Origin: a virus
Virus record (IMG/VR): IMGVR_UViG_3300027876_000001
Location: 1-56,637 of that record
Strand: one strand, 5' to 3'
Length of the DNA: 56,637 nucleotides
Below, piece after piece: positions 19,263-27,335 of this stretch. The notes beneath the pieces are model-generated. The model made no database searches and had not been told where the DNA came from. It saw nothing but the letters and a program-made list of their open reading frames with translations. How positions within the stretch are numbered: position 1 is the first letter of the stretch; the number at the start of each line of letters is the position of its first letter. A program made the position numbers and the translations under genes.

Positions 19263-19314
19263 CAAGTTTGGCAAATCTTCTCAAGGTTTTTCTCCAGGAG
19301 ATTTGCGAAACTTG
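19263..19314. repeat. 16-bp imperfect inverted repeat upstream of K
   Basis: CAAGTTTGGCAAATCT (19263-19278) and AGATTTGCGAAACTTG (19299-19314) are reverse complements with a single mismatch, separated by 20 bases. In the K mRNA this would fold into a long stem-loop about 40 bases before the start codon. No U-run follows on either strand. It may be an operator, an RNA stabiliser or a relic of the inserted DNA; it lies outside the direct repeat at 19381. Confidence 0.6.
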
Positions 19315-19380
19315 AAACGCTAAGTGATTGAAATTCCTCAATTCACCAAAAGCTACAGCTTTCTGTTAGCTTTCTCTCAG

Positions 19381-19397
19381 CTTAAGCACTTAAACTT
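19381..19397. repeat. 17-bp direct repeat, left copy
   Basis: CTTAAGCACTTAAACTT occurs here and again at 20703-20719, bracketing the TnpB element. It is preceded by CTCTCAG; the right copy is preceded by GTTCAC. IS200/IS605 elements do not make target duplications, so this copy needs another explanation. Confidence 0.85.
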
Positions 19398-19432
19398 AAA
19401 CGTAAGTAAGAAAGAAAGTAACCCCCCCTTAA

Positions 19433-19448
19433 TCCCCCTCCAGGGGGA
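19433..19448 (+). repeat. left-end subterminal hairpin
   Basis: TCCCCCT and AGGGGGA form a perfect 7-bp stem with a 2-base loop, about 50 bases before tnpB. Subterminal hairpins of this sort are recognised by Y1 transposases in IS200/IS605 elements. Confidence 0.6.
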
Positions 19449-19501
19449 AAATTGTAAGGAGAGGTGTTGACAATTAAACAATGATGCTCCATGTTTAACC
19501 T

Positions 19502-20686
19502 ATGTTGAACGCAACCCGTATCCGCCTCCACCCAACTCCTGCACAGCAGCAAAAACTTGCTGTGCAGTTCGGCTGTGCAAGGTGGGTATGGAACAACGCT
19601 CTCGATCTGACGCAGCAGACCTACCGGGAAACAGGCAAAGGGCTTGGCTATCATGCGCTGAATCTTCGACTCCCTGACTTGAAGAAAGAGTTTGAGTGGC
19701 TGAAAGATGCGGATAGCCAAGCGCTTCAAATGTCTTTGATGAATCTGTCCGCATCGTTTGATAACTTCTTCGCCAAGAGGGCAAAGTACCCTCGCTTCAA
19801 GTCGAAGCACGGTCGTCAGTCTATCCAATATCCGCAGCGGGTGAAACTGGACGGAAACCGCATCTATCTGCCGAAGGTTGGTTGGGTGAAGTGCATCGTT
19901 CATCGTGAGATCTTGGGCAAGATCAAGACGGTGACGATCAGCCGGAACGCCTGCGGTCAGTTTCATGCGGCTGTCCTGACTGATGACGCCATGCCCCTTC
20001 CGTCCGTCAGCACCGAAGGCAATGCCCTCGGTATCGATGTTGGGTTGATCGATCTGGCGGTGACCAGCGACGGTTCCAAGTTCGCCAACCCCCGCCACAT
20101 CAAGGCGGCGGAACGCAACCTGAAGCGCAAACAGCGCAAGCTGGCGCGCAAAGTGAAAGGCTCCAATAGCCGGGCCAAGGCACGCCGCCTTGTCGCCCGC
20201 GCCCATCAACGTGTCTCTGATGCGCGGCGCGATCATCTACACAAAGTCTCCCGCAAGTTGGTCAACGAAAACCAAATGATCGTTGTGGAAGACCTGCATG
20301 TGAAGGGCATGGTGAAGAACCCCAATCTGGCGAAGGCGATTTCCGACGCTGGATGGGGAACGCTAACCCGCTTCATCGAATACAAGTGCGAGCGTGAGGG
20401 GAAAGCCTTCATCAAAACCAACCGCTGGTTCCCATCCAGCAAGGCGTGTTCCGCGTGCGGACACGTTTGTGACAGGATGGGTTTGGAGGTTCGGCATTGG
20501 ACCTGCTCTCACTGCGGCGCTTCGCATGATCGGGACGTGAACGCCGCGAAGAATATCCGCGACGAAGGATTGCGTATGTTGGCCTCGGGAACCGGGGCTT
20601 CTGCCAGTCGAGGGACGATAAGTCGGAGAAAGAAGCTAGCTTCTAGATCCGCACGTGCCAATGAAGCTGGAAGCCCATCCCTTTAG
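19502..20686 (+). CDS. tnpB: TnpB RNA-guided nuclease (IS200/IS605 OrfB)
   Basis: 394 aa, full length for TnpB. Start at ATG 19502; ATG codons at 19481 and 19484 run into a stop. N-terminal OrfB helix-turn-helix region begins RIRLHPTPAQQ. The split RuvC nuclease is intact: GIDVGLIDLAVTSDG (Asp179), VVEDLHVKGM (Glu263) and HDRDVNAAKNI (Asp345). A Cys4 zinc finger (C316, C319, C335, C338; CSACG and CSHCG) lies between. TnpB cuts DNA next to a short TAM, guided by the reRNA (omega RNA) made from the element's right end. A TTGACA at 19467-19472 is a candidate -35 box, with only a weak -10. All key residues present, so activity is plausible. Confidence 0.95.
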   Translation: MLNATRIRLHPTPAQQQKLAVQFGCARWVWNNALDLTQQTYRETGKGLGYHALNLRLPDLKKEFEWLKDADSQALQMSLMNLSASFDNFFAKRAKYPRFKSKHGRQSIQYPQRVKLDGNRIYLPKVGWVKCIVHREILGKIKTVTISRNACGQFHAAVLTDDAMPLPSVSTEGNALGIDVGLIDLAVTSDGSKFANPRHIKAAERNLKRKQRKLARKVKGSNSRAKARRLVARAHQRVSDARRDHLHKVSRKLVNENQMIVVEDLHVKGMVKNPNLAKAISDAGWGTLTRFIEYKCEREGKAFIKTNRWFPSSKACSACGHVCDRMGLEVRHWTCSHCGASHDRDVNAAKNIRDEGLRMLASGTGASASRGTISRRKKLASRSARANEAGSPSL

Positions 20687-20702
20687 GGGTGGGAGTGTTC
20701 AC
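20560..20702 (+). ncRNA. predicted omega RNA (reRNA) scaffold at right end of tnpB
   Basis: In TnpB elements the guide RNA scaffold overlaps the 3' end of tnpB and runs to the right end. Here the region contains a palindrome (AGAAGCTAGCTTCT, 20631-20644) and an 8-bp stem (CCCATCCC with GGGGTGGG, 20674-20693) whose loop holds the tnpB stop codon, then AGTGTTCAC. The guide would start at 20703 and reads CTTAAGCACTTAAACTTG. The 5' boundary is a guess. This RNA is antisense to the late operon transcript. Confidence 0.5.
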
Positions 20703-20719
20703 CTTAAGCACTTAAACTT
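20703..20719. repeat. 17-bp direct repeat, right copy; presumed TnpB guide segment
   Basis: Second copy of CTTAAGCACTTAAACTT, beginning on the first base after the presumed right end TTCAC. In TnpB systems the 16-20 bases at this position become the guide of the omega RNA. Confidence 0.8.
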
Positions 20720-20792
20720 GCTTCCGGTATCTCCAGATGGTCCGAAGCAAAACGACGTAAAGTACGATAACGATCTTGAACAGCATATCCAA

Positions 20793-21500
20793 TCAACTTC
20801 TGCCCATCCCAATTCCCGGAAACGCGCCCATGGGAAGTGGAGCGAACTGACCAAAGCGTAAGATACAATCTTCAATTCCCTTCCCGCACTTGTCGAGAGC
20901 AGGATTGCTTACCTTTACACCATCCTCGTTGTAATAAGAGTTTCCAGCGAAAGGGCAGGTTGCTCTCGAATAATCAAACTTACTACCATTCCAGGTACGA
21001 TACCGCCACATGCAAACACGTTGTGTTGCTGGGCGTCTTGGCACCATATCCCCCCAGAGATCGAGCCCCGTGGACAACTCCCACTCGATAATGCCGGTCG
21101 AGGTGTTATGCCGGGTCTTGCGCTGGATCATGTAGATTTCGGGTGGGAAGTAGCTGTCGTAGGGGGTGGCGCCGTTGTCCAGGTTATCTTCGTAGACCTG
21201 CCAGCGGGTAACGCGGGCGCGGCGCAGGTCATCCAGGGAGATGATGCTGGCGATGATAAGCTGGGTGGCGGGCATGGACAGGGTTGGGGTCGGCTGTTCT
21301 CCGCGTCCCTGCTTCTCGAAGCCGCTGGCGGTGATTGGCAAGGGCTCGTAGGTAACGCCTTTCCAGACTGGCTTTTTGCTTCCCAAAACACCGGGGGTAA
21401 AGTGGTAAACGCCGCCGCCAAGTTCGGACATGTTGATGTCGAAAAGATCGATCAGCGTTCCGGGCGTGAGTTGTTGGGAACGGGCAAGAGGTGCTGGCAT
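20793..21500 (-). CDS. L: minor tail protein, lambda gpL family (4Cys, Fe-S type)
   Basis: 235 aa, about the length of lambda gpL (232). N-terminal LTPGTLIDLFDINMSELGG and YEPLPITASGFEKQGRGEQPTPTLS are typical. The C-terminal domain carries four conserved cysteines: RVCMW, ATCPFAG, DKCGKGIEDC with ILRFG. Lambda gpL has been shown to bind an iron-sulfur cluster through these. Part of the tail-tip initiator complex with M, K, I and J. Its 3' neighbour K is now about 1.57 kb away because of the TnpB insertion. Confidence 0.92.
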   Translation of the reverse strand: MPAPLARSQQLTPGTLIDLFDINMSELGGGVYHFTPGVLGSKKPVWKGVTYEPLPITASGFEKQGRGEQPTPTLSMPATQLIIASIISLDDLRRARVTRWQVYEDNLDNGATPYDSYFPPEIYMIQRKTRHNTSTGIIEWELSTGLDLWGDMVPRRPATQRVCMWRYRTWNGSKFDYSRATCPFAGNSYYNEDGVKVSNPALDKCGKGIEDCILRFGQFAPLPMGAFPGIGMGRS

Positions 21501-21528
21501 TTTTAAAGTATTTCCTCGATCTTACGTG

Positions 21529-21882
21529 TCATCCCACGATGTCCACGACTTCCTGGAAGCTCAGGGTCATTCGGTCGTGCGTCCGGCTGATGGCCTCCCG
21601 CGTCCATCTTTTGCAGATGAACTTCTTCGGCGTCGTATGGCGAGGCGGAAGCCACCAGAACCAATCGACGCCACCATGAAGGGCCAGGAATCCCTCGACT
21701 ATATTGGCGTTCTGGATCGTAATGGCATTAATCGGGATCTCCCAGGTCTGGAGGTCCGCGTTCATGCCGCGCTTCATGCGCAGGCTGTATCCGTTGTCGT
21801 CGAAGCGGATTTCCGTGATGCGGGGTTCACGGGTTTGAGTCGGCGCGTAGGAGACCTCCGCGACGTTGAACGTCTGTGCCAT
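21529..21882 (-). CDS. M: minor tail protein, lambda gpM family
   Basis: 117 aa (lambda gpM is 109). Contains RITEIRFDDNGYSLRMKRG, a conserved WFWWLPP block and HDRMTLSFQEVVDIV at the C-terminus, as in phage minor tail proteins of this family. Caps the tape measure and links it to L in tip assembly. Sits 3 bases after the tape measure gene and 28 bases before L, the lambda order H-M-L. Confidence 0.9.
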   Translation of the reverse strand: MAQTFNVAEVSYAPTQTREPRITEIRFDDNGYSLRMKRGMNADLQTWEIPINAITIQNANIVEGFLALHGGVDWFWWLPPRHTTPKKFICKRWTREAISRTHDRMTLSFQEVVDIVG

Positions 21883-21885
21883 TGG

Positions 21886-24800
21886 TTAGAACCCGGACTG
21901 ATTGCGAATGCCACCCGGCCGGAAGGCGCGGTTGATCCGTTCATCGACCATGCCCTGCATCTCCCGGACGATGCCCTTGCCGAATTTTTGTCCCTGCTCC
22001 TCCGTGGCTCCCTGAGGCTGCGTAACGTTGATGGTGGGAGACAGGACCACGGTGTTGCTGTTTGCGGCGCCAGCGGGTGCCAGACTGGCCATTTGGGCGG
22101 GTGTGAAAACGCCTTCGTCCCGCTTGAGGATCGCAGGCATCTCCCCGGCTTTGAGGGCTGGTTCCTTCGCCGCTCCCGGCTTGCCTGTATGGAACCGGGG
22201 GGCCGTGGAGAAGGTCGAGCTTGGCACGGATCTGATGGGGGCCGTATCCTGTCCCACGATGCCACCGGTGTGGAACGGCATGCCGCCACCCATTGCCATG
22301 CCACCGGCCATCGCGCCACCACCAGCCATGGCACCACCCATGAACATGCTATTCAGACCCATGGCGAGCGGGATGGTGATGGCCTGGCGGACAGCCATAC
22401 GAGCAAGATCCGCCGCGATGGATTTTGCCATCGAGGCAAAGGCTTCCTTGACGCCCTTGGTCCCGGTGATGATGTCCACCAAGGCATCCTCGAACGACAT
22501 CAAACCGTCATGGGACAGGGAGCGCATCTGTTCGTTAAGCGTCAGGCCGCTGTCGGCAAGGCCACGCAGGGAGTCGTTCTGGCGGTTGAGTTGGTCCGTG
22601 GCAACAGCCGTATCACCGGCCAACTGGATCATCTTCTGACTATACTCGTCGGTGGCCGCCCCGTTCTGCTCAATCAGTTGGGCTTCCATCTGGAGTTCGG
22701 CGCTGCGCCGGACATAGGCTTCACCGAGCAGGCTGAGGGCACCCGTCTGGTTCTCGATGGCAACGATGCCGCGCTCTGAGCTGCCGATGGCCCGTTCCTG
22801 GGCATCGCTGTATTCGGCTATCGCCCGATTACCGCCACTCTCCACGAAGGCATCTGCTCCCTTGGTGTTGCGCGGAGTTCCCTGAGAGCGCAGTTCCTGT
22901 TCCGCCTGAAGCTCTCCCAGCCTGCGGATGCGCTCAACGCCGACCAGCTTGAGGGCTTCACGCTCCTCGTTGAGTTCATCAATGGTATCCCGGTTGGCGC
23001 GGGTGCCTTGGGCAATCTCCTTCTCCTGGTTGGCCCTGAGGCGCGCCGCCATCAGTTCTTCCAGGCTTCTGATGGCTTCATCGTTACCGACGACACCAAG
23101 CTCGATGGCCCGCTGCCTGGCCTCCTGAGCGAGGGCTTCCATGTTGGCTGCTTCGGCACTCTTGAGTTCTGCCTGCGCCATCGCCTCGATCTGGCTGATC
23201 TCATCCCGCAGATCCATCTTGGCACCCTCGAAGGCGGAGGCCGTCTTGGCGTCGTACAACGTGCCGATCAGTTCTTCCAGCTTGGCCTTCTGCCCGGCCG
23301 TCAGCTTCTCGGACAGGGCATGGACCTGGTTCATAATGGCCTGCTTGCGGGTCTGGTTCTCGACCGCCGCGGCACCTTCGTTCTGGGCCGAGGCCAGTTC
23401 CCGCTCAGCCGTGATACTTTCGGACAGTTCCCGAAGCTTTTCTCCGTAGATGTCCTGTGGCCCGGCGCGGCCGACCCGATTGCCCTGATTAATCTTGAAC
23501 TGCTCGACCGATTCCCGCCCCTTCAGGGCGACGTATTGCTTGTCCTCTTCGGACAGATCCTTCATCTCGACATTGCCGAGCTTGCTGCGCAGTTCGATCA
23601 GCCCTCTGAGTTCACCCGCCTCCTTGGCCTTTTTCTCGGAGCGACCGCGCTCCAGGGCCGCCAGCTTACCCATGGTATCGACCTGGAGTTCCAGGGCGGC
23701 GTTCTCCCGCTTGCGCTCCTCCGTGGTCTTGGCGACCTCCTGGCGGGCACCGGCCTGAATAGTCGCCTGAACCTCGGCGTTGAACTTAGTTGGCCTCTCG
23801 TCATCTGGATTGATGCCTTTGGCCCGGAGGTTCTCTGTTTCCTGGAGAGCGCCGAGAAGGGCGATGCGCGGCGTTCCGGCTTCGTTGACCAGGACATTCG
23901 TCCGGCGCTGCTCATCCTGGATATTCTGATCAATCTCGGCACGCCGGGCTGACAGCATCTCAGATTTGGCGGCCTCATCATGGGCCTGGGCCAGCCTGAA
24001 GATTTCGTCTGCCGCAGCTCCGCTGATGCGGATACCGGCTTCCACGGCCTTGTTACGGGCTTCCTGGGCTATCCGCTCGGTGTTGGCGGCATCACCGCCC
24101 CGGTTGTGGGCACTGGACAGGGCATCCAGGTCCGCAATCGACTGACGCATCTCCTGGAGGACCGGACCGGCGGCGACCTGCTCCTTGACGTCGCGCAGTT
24201 CCTGGTACTTGGCCTTGAGCTGTTCCAGGCCCTCTGCGCTGACCTTGCCGTCGAATTCCTTGATCTTGGAGGCCATCTCCAGTTCGGACTTGATCTCGGC
24301 GGCAGCGGCGGCACTGCGGGTGAAGGCTTCCGCCAGCTTTTGTTGCTCCGAGATCAACCGTTCGACTTCCGCCAGGGACTTGCGCAGGTTGTCGGCCATC
24401 GGGGTGTCGTTGATGGCGCTCTGCGTTCCGGCATTGGTCATCCCGCCGGTAAAGCCGGTTTGGCCGACCATCAGGGCACGTTGGGCCGCGCGTTCCCTCT
24501 GGCGGGCAAGCTCCATCTCCCGCTTCTGCTTCTCGATGCTTTCTCCGGCGCCCATGCCGAACATACTGGCGATATCGGTTCCGAGACCGCCAAACTCGGC
24601 GCCGAGGCCGGTGGCGGCCATGGCTTCTTCGTACTTGCTGAGTTCCTTGGCCTTCTTGATGTTGTCGTCGTAGCGCTTCTGTTCTTCCCTGGCTCGGTCC
24701 CGGATGGCGGTGATGGCGGCACGGTGCTCGGCGATCTCTTCCTTGTTGCCAGATGGTGTTGCCTTAAGCTTCTCCTGGAGGGACTTCAGCTCCTTCATCG

Positions 24801-26349
24801 CCTGATTGTGTTCAAGCTGGGCCTTGGTCGCCTGGCTCACCGACTTACTGTAGACATAGATCGCAGCCGCTCCGGCCAGCGCCACGGAGGCCAGTGCGAA
24901 CAGCGGATTGAGCATCATGAAGCGGGCGAGCAGGGCGAACTGGACGGCAAGCTCTCCGACCGCCGCCGCAATGCCCATGACCCAGCGCGTCACGCCGATA
25001 CCGACCAGGCCGATGAACGCCGCCTTGGTCAATTCTGCATTCTCGACCAGCAGCTTGAAGCCTCCGATCAAGGTATCCACGGCACTCTTGAGCGCCCCTC
25101 CGAGCTGGTTGGCGGTTTCCTTGCCGATATCGCTTTTGAGGAAAGTCGAAAGCTCGTCCGCGCCGTCCGCCAGGGCCTTGAGGAAGCCGCCATTGGCAAT
25201 GGTGGCCTTGATCTCGAACAGGGCGTTGTTGAAGCGCGTGAAGGCAGCAGTAGCAGTATCGACCTTATCTCCGGCAATCGCAAAATCACCCCGGATGGCA
25301 TCACCAAAAACGGCGAATAGACGGTCGGCGCTGACCGCACCATTCGCCATCGCTGTGCCAAGTTCTTGAGCACTCATACCAAGTGACTTGGCGGCAATGG
25401 CGAATGCACCTGGAAGTTGTTCCGCGAGCTGACCTTTCAGCTCTTCGGACATTATTTGCCCTTTTGAGGCAAATTGTTCTAAAGCTTTAAAGGCTCGTCC
25501 GGCCTGTTCCGGACTTCTGCCGAGCAGGGCCATGGCCTGGGCGACGGCGAAGAAACTGTCCTTGGCCTTGTCAGCATCGACATTGCCGCCCTTGATGGCT
25601 GCCGTGAAGTTGACGTATTCCTTGCCGGTGTGCTGGAGGTCCACACCAAGGCGATCCGTTTCGGTGCGCAGCCGCTCCATCTCGACCTTGCCCTGCGCGC
25701 TGGAGCCGGTGGCGACGTCGAGGCCCTTCTGTAGGTTCTCCATCTCCATGCCTGCCTTGGCGATGCTCTGTCCGACCGCAACGATACCGATCCCGGCGAT
25801 CATGCCGTTCATGCTGGTGAACGAGGCGCCAACCTTGCCGAAGGCTTCTGACAGCTTCTGCGCGTGCTTGACCGCCAGGCTGGTATCGAAGACTGGCATT
25901 GCCAACCGGGACAGCTTCTTCATCGACTGTTCTATGGCGACAGAGGCGTCATAGGTCGATGCCCTGGAAGTGGCCAGCCGCTGGGTTACCTGCCTCCGGG
26001 TTTCCGGCATCGGGCCAACGAATGCTGGGGAACTGGGCGGTGCCACCATGGACCGGCGTTGCTGCTCTGCACGCGCGGTCTGGGACTGGGCCTGTCGAGA
26101 AGCACGGTCCCTGGCCCGGTTCTCCGCTTCTGCCCGAATAGCCGGGGCCGCCGTCTGGGCCGCGGTCGGTCCGCTGGCGGGTGCCCGCGTGGTGGTGACG
26201 CCCCGCTTGGCTCCCAGCTTGTCAAGCGCTCCCTGAGTCCGCTCAGCCTTGTCGGCAAGCTTCCCCAGCGCCGCTTCCAGGGCCGTGATGCCGGAAAGGG
26301 CCTTAGAGCCATCGACCAGAAGCTGAAGATGGGCGTCTCTCTCTGTCAT
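21886..26349 (-). CDS. H: tape measure protein, lambda gpH family
   Basis: 1487 aa. N-terminal tape-measure domain (about 190-380: VATGSSAQGKVEMERLRTET, LKGQLAEQLPGAFAIAAKSL, ADRLFAVFGDAIRG), a hydrophobic region (about 450-515), then ~750 residues of charged helix with Gln/Glu/Lys/Ala. The C-terminal part has SFEDALVDIITGTKGVKEAF, LARMAVRQAITIPLA and a Gly/Met-rich stretch, as in lambda gpH. It fixes tail length and helps deliver DNA across the envelope. At roughly 0.15 nm per residue this suggests a tail near 220 nm (inference). ATG overlaps the T-frame stop by ATGA. Confidence 0.93.
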   Translation of the reverse strand: MTERDAHLQLLVDGSKALSGITALEAALGKLADKAERTQGALDKLGAKRGVTTTRAPASGPTAAQTAAPAIRAEAENRARDRASRQAQSQTARAEQQRRSMVAPPSSPAFVGPMPETRRQVTQRLATSRASTYDASVAIEQSMKKLSRLAMPVFDTSLAVKHAQKLSEAFGKVGASFTSMNGMIAGIGIVAVGQSIAKAGMEMENLQKGLDVATGSSAQGKVEMERLRTETDRLGVDLQHTGKEYVNFTAAIKGGNVDADKAKDSFFAVAQAMALLGRSPEQAGRAFKALEQFASKGQIMSEELKGQLAEQLPGAFAIAAKSLGMSAQELGTAMANGAVSADRLFAVFGDAIRGDFAIAGDKVDTATAAFTRFNNALFEIKATIANGGFLKALADGADELSTFLKSDIGKETANQLGGALKSAVDTLIGGFKLLVENAELTKAAFIGLVGIGVTRWVMGIAAAVGELAVQFALLARFMMLNPLFALASVALAGAAAIYVYSKSVSQATKAQLEHNQAMKELKSLQEKLKATPSGNKEEIAEHRAAITAIRDRAREEQKRYDDNIKKAKELSKYEEAMAATGLGAEFGGLGTDIASMFGMGAGESIEKQKREMELARQRERAAQRALMVGQTGFTGGMTNAGTQSAINDTPMADNLRKSLAEVERLISEQQKLAEAFTRSAAAAAEIKSELEMASKIKEFDGKVSAEGLEQLKAKYQELRDVKEQVAAGPVLQEMRQSIADLDALSSAHNRGGDAANTERIAQEARNKAVEAGIRISGAAADEIFRLAQAHDEAAKSEMLSARRAEIDQNIQDEQRRTNVLVNEAGTPRIALLGALQETENLRAKGINPDDERPTKFNAEVQATIQAGARQEVAKTTEERKRENAALELQVDTMGKLAALERGRSEKKAKEAGELRGLIELRSKLGNVEMKDLSEEDKQYVALKGRESVEQFKINQGNRVGRAGPQDIYGEKLRELSESITAERELASAQNEGAAAVENQTRKQAIMNQVHALSEKLTAGQKAKLEELIGTLYDAKTASAFEGAKMDLRDEISQIEAMAQAELKSAEAANMEALAQEARQRAIELGVVGNDEAIRSLEELMAARLRANQEKEIAQGTRANRDTIDELNEEREALKLVGVERIRRLGELQAEQELRSQGTPRNTKGADAFVESGGNRAIAEYSDAQERAIGSSERGIVAIENQTGALSLLGEAYVRRSAELQMEAQLIEQNGAATDEYSQKMIQLAGDTAVATDQLNRQNDSLRGLADSGLTLNEQMRSLSHDGLMSFEDALVDIITGTKGVKEAFASMAKSIAADLARMAVRQAITIPLAMGLNSMFMGGAMAGGGAMAGGMAMGGGMPFHTGGIVGQDTAPIRSVPSSTFSTAPRFHTGKPGAAKEPALKAGEMPAILKRDEGVFTPAQMASLAPAGAANSNTVVLSPTINVTQPQGATEEQGQKFGKGIVREMQGMVDERINRAFRPGGIRNQSGF

Positions 26350-26729
26350 GCGGGCGGCACCTCAGGGGACTTGTCTCTATCGCCGAAACGCTCTCCGGGA
26401 ACCTTCCCGGCTGGGAACTGGAGCAGCGCGTTCATCAGGTTGCGGCTCATCTCGGGGTCCGGCCCGGCTGCCGTCTCAACGGCTTCCTTGGCTTTGACCT
26501 CGATCTGGCGGGATTTGCGGTAGGGCGCCAGCATCTCGGACAGGCGGGGCATGTCCTTGACGCGGCTGAAGTAGCCGACATGCCAGGCGGTGTGCATGAA
26601 AAGCTCATTCTCATCGAGCCGGATTTCGTTATAGGCTTCGACGCAGAGCCGGGTCTCGAAGGGGGTCTGTTCCCAGAATGCGGCAGTCGGGACACCGGCC
26701 CGGTAAGCCGTCCTGAGGACGCCACTCAC
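26346..26729 (-). CDS. tail assembly chaperone T-domain, read through -1 frameshift
   Basis: 127 codons open, probably not translated alone: the first in-frame start is a GTG overlapping the G stop, and it lies directly after a slippery heptamer. Product helical, with FWEQTPFETRLCVEAYNEIR, AWHVGYFSRVKDMPRLSEML and PYRKSRQIEV, the pattern of phage T-type proteins (PFETxxxxxA...R....LAW...aL.R..k.mP.L..ll). Expressed as the tail of GT, it binds the tape measure and recruits tail-tube subunits. Small enough to be an independent ORF, but the context argues for fusion. Confidence 0.82.
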   Translation of the reverse strand: MSGVLRTAYRAGVPTAAFWEQTPFETRLCVEAYNEIRLDENELFMHTAWHVGYFSRVKDMPRLSEMLAPYRKSRQIEVKAKEAVETAAGPDPEMSRNLMNALLQFPAGKVPGERFGDRDKSPEVPPA

Positions 26730-26735
26730 CCCTTT
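26709..26735 (-). promoter_or_regulatory. programmed -1 ribosomal frameshift signal for G-T fusion
   Basis: Slippery heptamer A-AAG-GGG (26729-26735) is in the G frame immediately before its TGA stop (26726-26728). Slipping back one base continues into the T frame as AAA-GGG-GTG. Seven bases downstream is a 5-bp hairpin, CGTCC-TCA-GGACG (26709-26721), a suitable stimulatory element. The same design makes gpGT in lambda (GGGAAAG). Confidence 0.82.
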
Positions 26736-27082
26736 GTCGCCGCCTTCCTGGGAGGGTTTTCCGCTTCAGGCTCCTTCTGCTCCTTCTCCGGAGGCAGCTT
26801 GGCGCCGAACCAAGAGTAGTTGATCATGTCAGAGACCTTCTCGATCGCAGGCTCGATCGCCGGAGCCTCGTCCATGATCCTGTCCGGCGTCATGTCGTCA
26901 TGGCCATGCAGACAGATCGAGATGATAGTCGCCAGCGTCTTGACGTCCATCAGGTCGTAGCCATCGGGATAGAGTTCCCTGATCTGGGCGATACCATGCC
27001 AGTTCAGGCGCATGACGTAGGTGGCGCCGCCGATCTCGATCGGAACGGTGCCACGGACAGGGTTGTCCGTCTTGTCGGGCAA
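26726..27082 (-). CDS. G: tail assembly chaperone, gpG-like
   Basis: 118 aa from a TTG at 27082, preceded by GAGGGA at 6-base spacing; a TTG at 27121 gives 131 aa but has no ribosome site. Contains VPIEIGGATYVMRLNWHGIA, QIRELYP and a CLHGHDDMTPDRI segment, typical of phage tail assembly chaperones. Charged Glu/Lys/Pro tail ends at the slippery site. With GT it shields the tape measure during tail polymerisation and leaves before maturation. Located directly upstream of T and H as expected. Confidence 0.85.
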   Translation of the reverse strand: MPDKTDNPVRGTVPIEIGGATYVMRLNWHGIAQIRELYPDGYDLMDVKTLATIISICLHGHDDMTPDRIMDEAPAIEPAIEKVSDMINYSWFGAKLPPEKEQKEPEAENPPRKAATKG

Positions 27083-27124
27083 GGTTTGTCCCTCAGGAGG
27101 TTGAAACGAAAAGGAAAGCAAAGA

Positions 27125-27328
27125 TCAGCGGACAGCCATACGACGGCGCAGGGCAGACCGGAGTTGACCGTGGAGATGACCCCGAACCCGCTTCGGCATC
27201 CGGACCCACAGTTCAGACAGCCTGACGGCTTCCTGGTGCTCGGCAGCCGTCGCCATCAAAGCCTCATCAATGGCTTCCCACAGTTCCGGATATCCAACTT
27301 CGGAAAGCCACTTCGAAGCGGTCGTCAT
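27125..27328 (-). CDS. small tail-operon protein of unknown function
   Basis: 67 aa from ATG at 27328 with GAGG 5 bases upstream; an ATG at 27352 (75 aa) is possible and would overlap the previous gene. Helical, basic C-terminus (GHLHGQLRSALRRRMAVR). Contains WLSEVGYPELWEAIDEALMA. Lies between the tail-tube region and G, where small accessory genes are common. No homologue recognised. Confidence 0.6.
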   Translation of the reverse strand: MTTASKWLSEVGYPELWEAIDEALMATAAEHQEAVRLSELWVRMPKRVRGHLHGQLRSALRRRMAVR

Positions 27329-27335
27329 CGCGGCC

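Larger units (their letters stand above)
19433..20702 (+). mobile_element. IS1341-type element: lone tnpB of the IS200/IS605 superfamily
   Basis: A ~1.27-kb element on the strand opposite to the surrounding late genes, wedged between tail genes L and K. It has tnpB but no Y1 transposase gene. A 7-bp perfect hairpin near the left (19433-19448) and an 8-bp hairpin at the right (20674-20693), followed by AGTGTTCAC, match the subterminal hairpins of this superfamily. The right end is most likely after TTCAC at 20702. The exact left end is uncertain and could lie anywhere from about 19398 to 19432. Mobility would need a TnpA in trans. Flanked by 17-bp direct repeats. Confidence 0.72.

Noticed and set aside
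19381-19397. Ordinary target-site duplication of a DDE-type insertion sequence
   Set aside because: The only transposon gene is TnpB, whose superfamily moves as single strands without making duplications; the repeat needs another origin.
19382-20236. 284-codon minus-strand open frame opposite tnpB
   Set aside because: TnpB has all its catalytic motifs on the plus strand; the antisense text has no domain.
19381-20719. IStron (TnpB plus self-splicing group I intron)
   Set aside because: The element lies between genes on the opposite strand and only ~50-280 bases are non-coding at its left, too little and without visible intron core.
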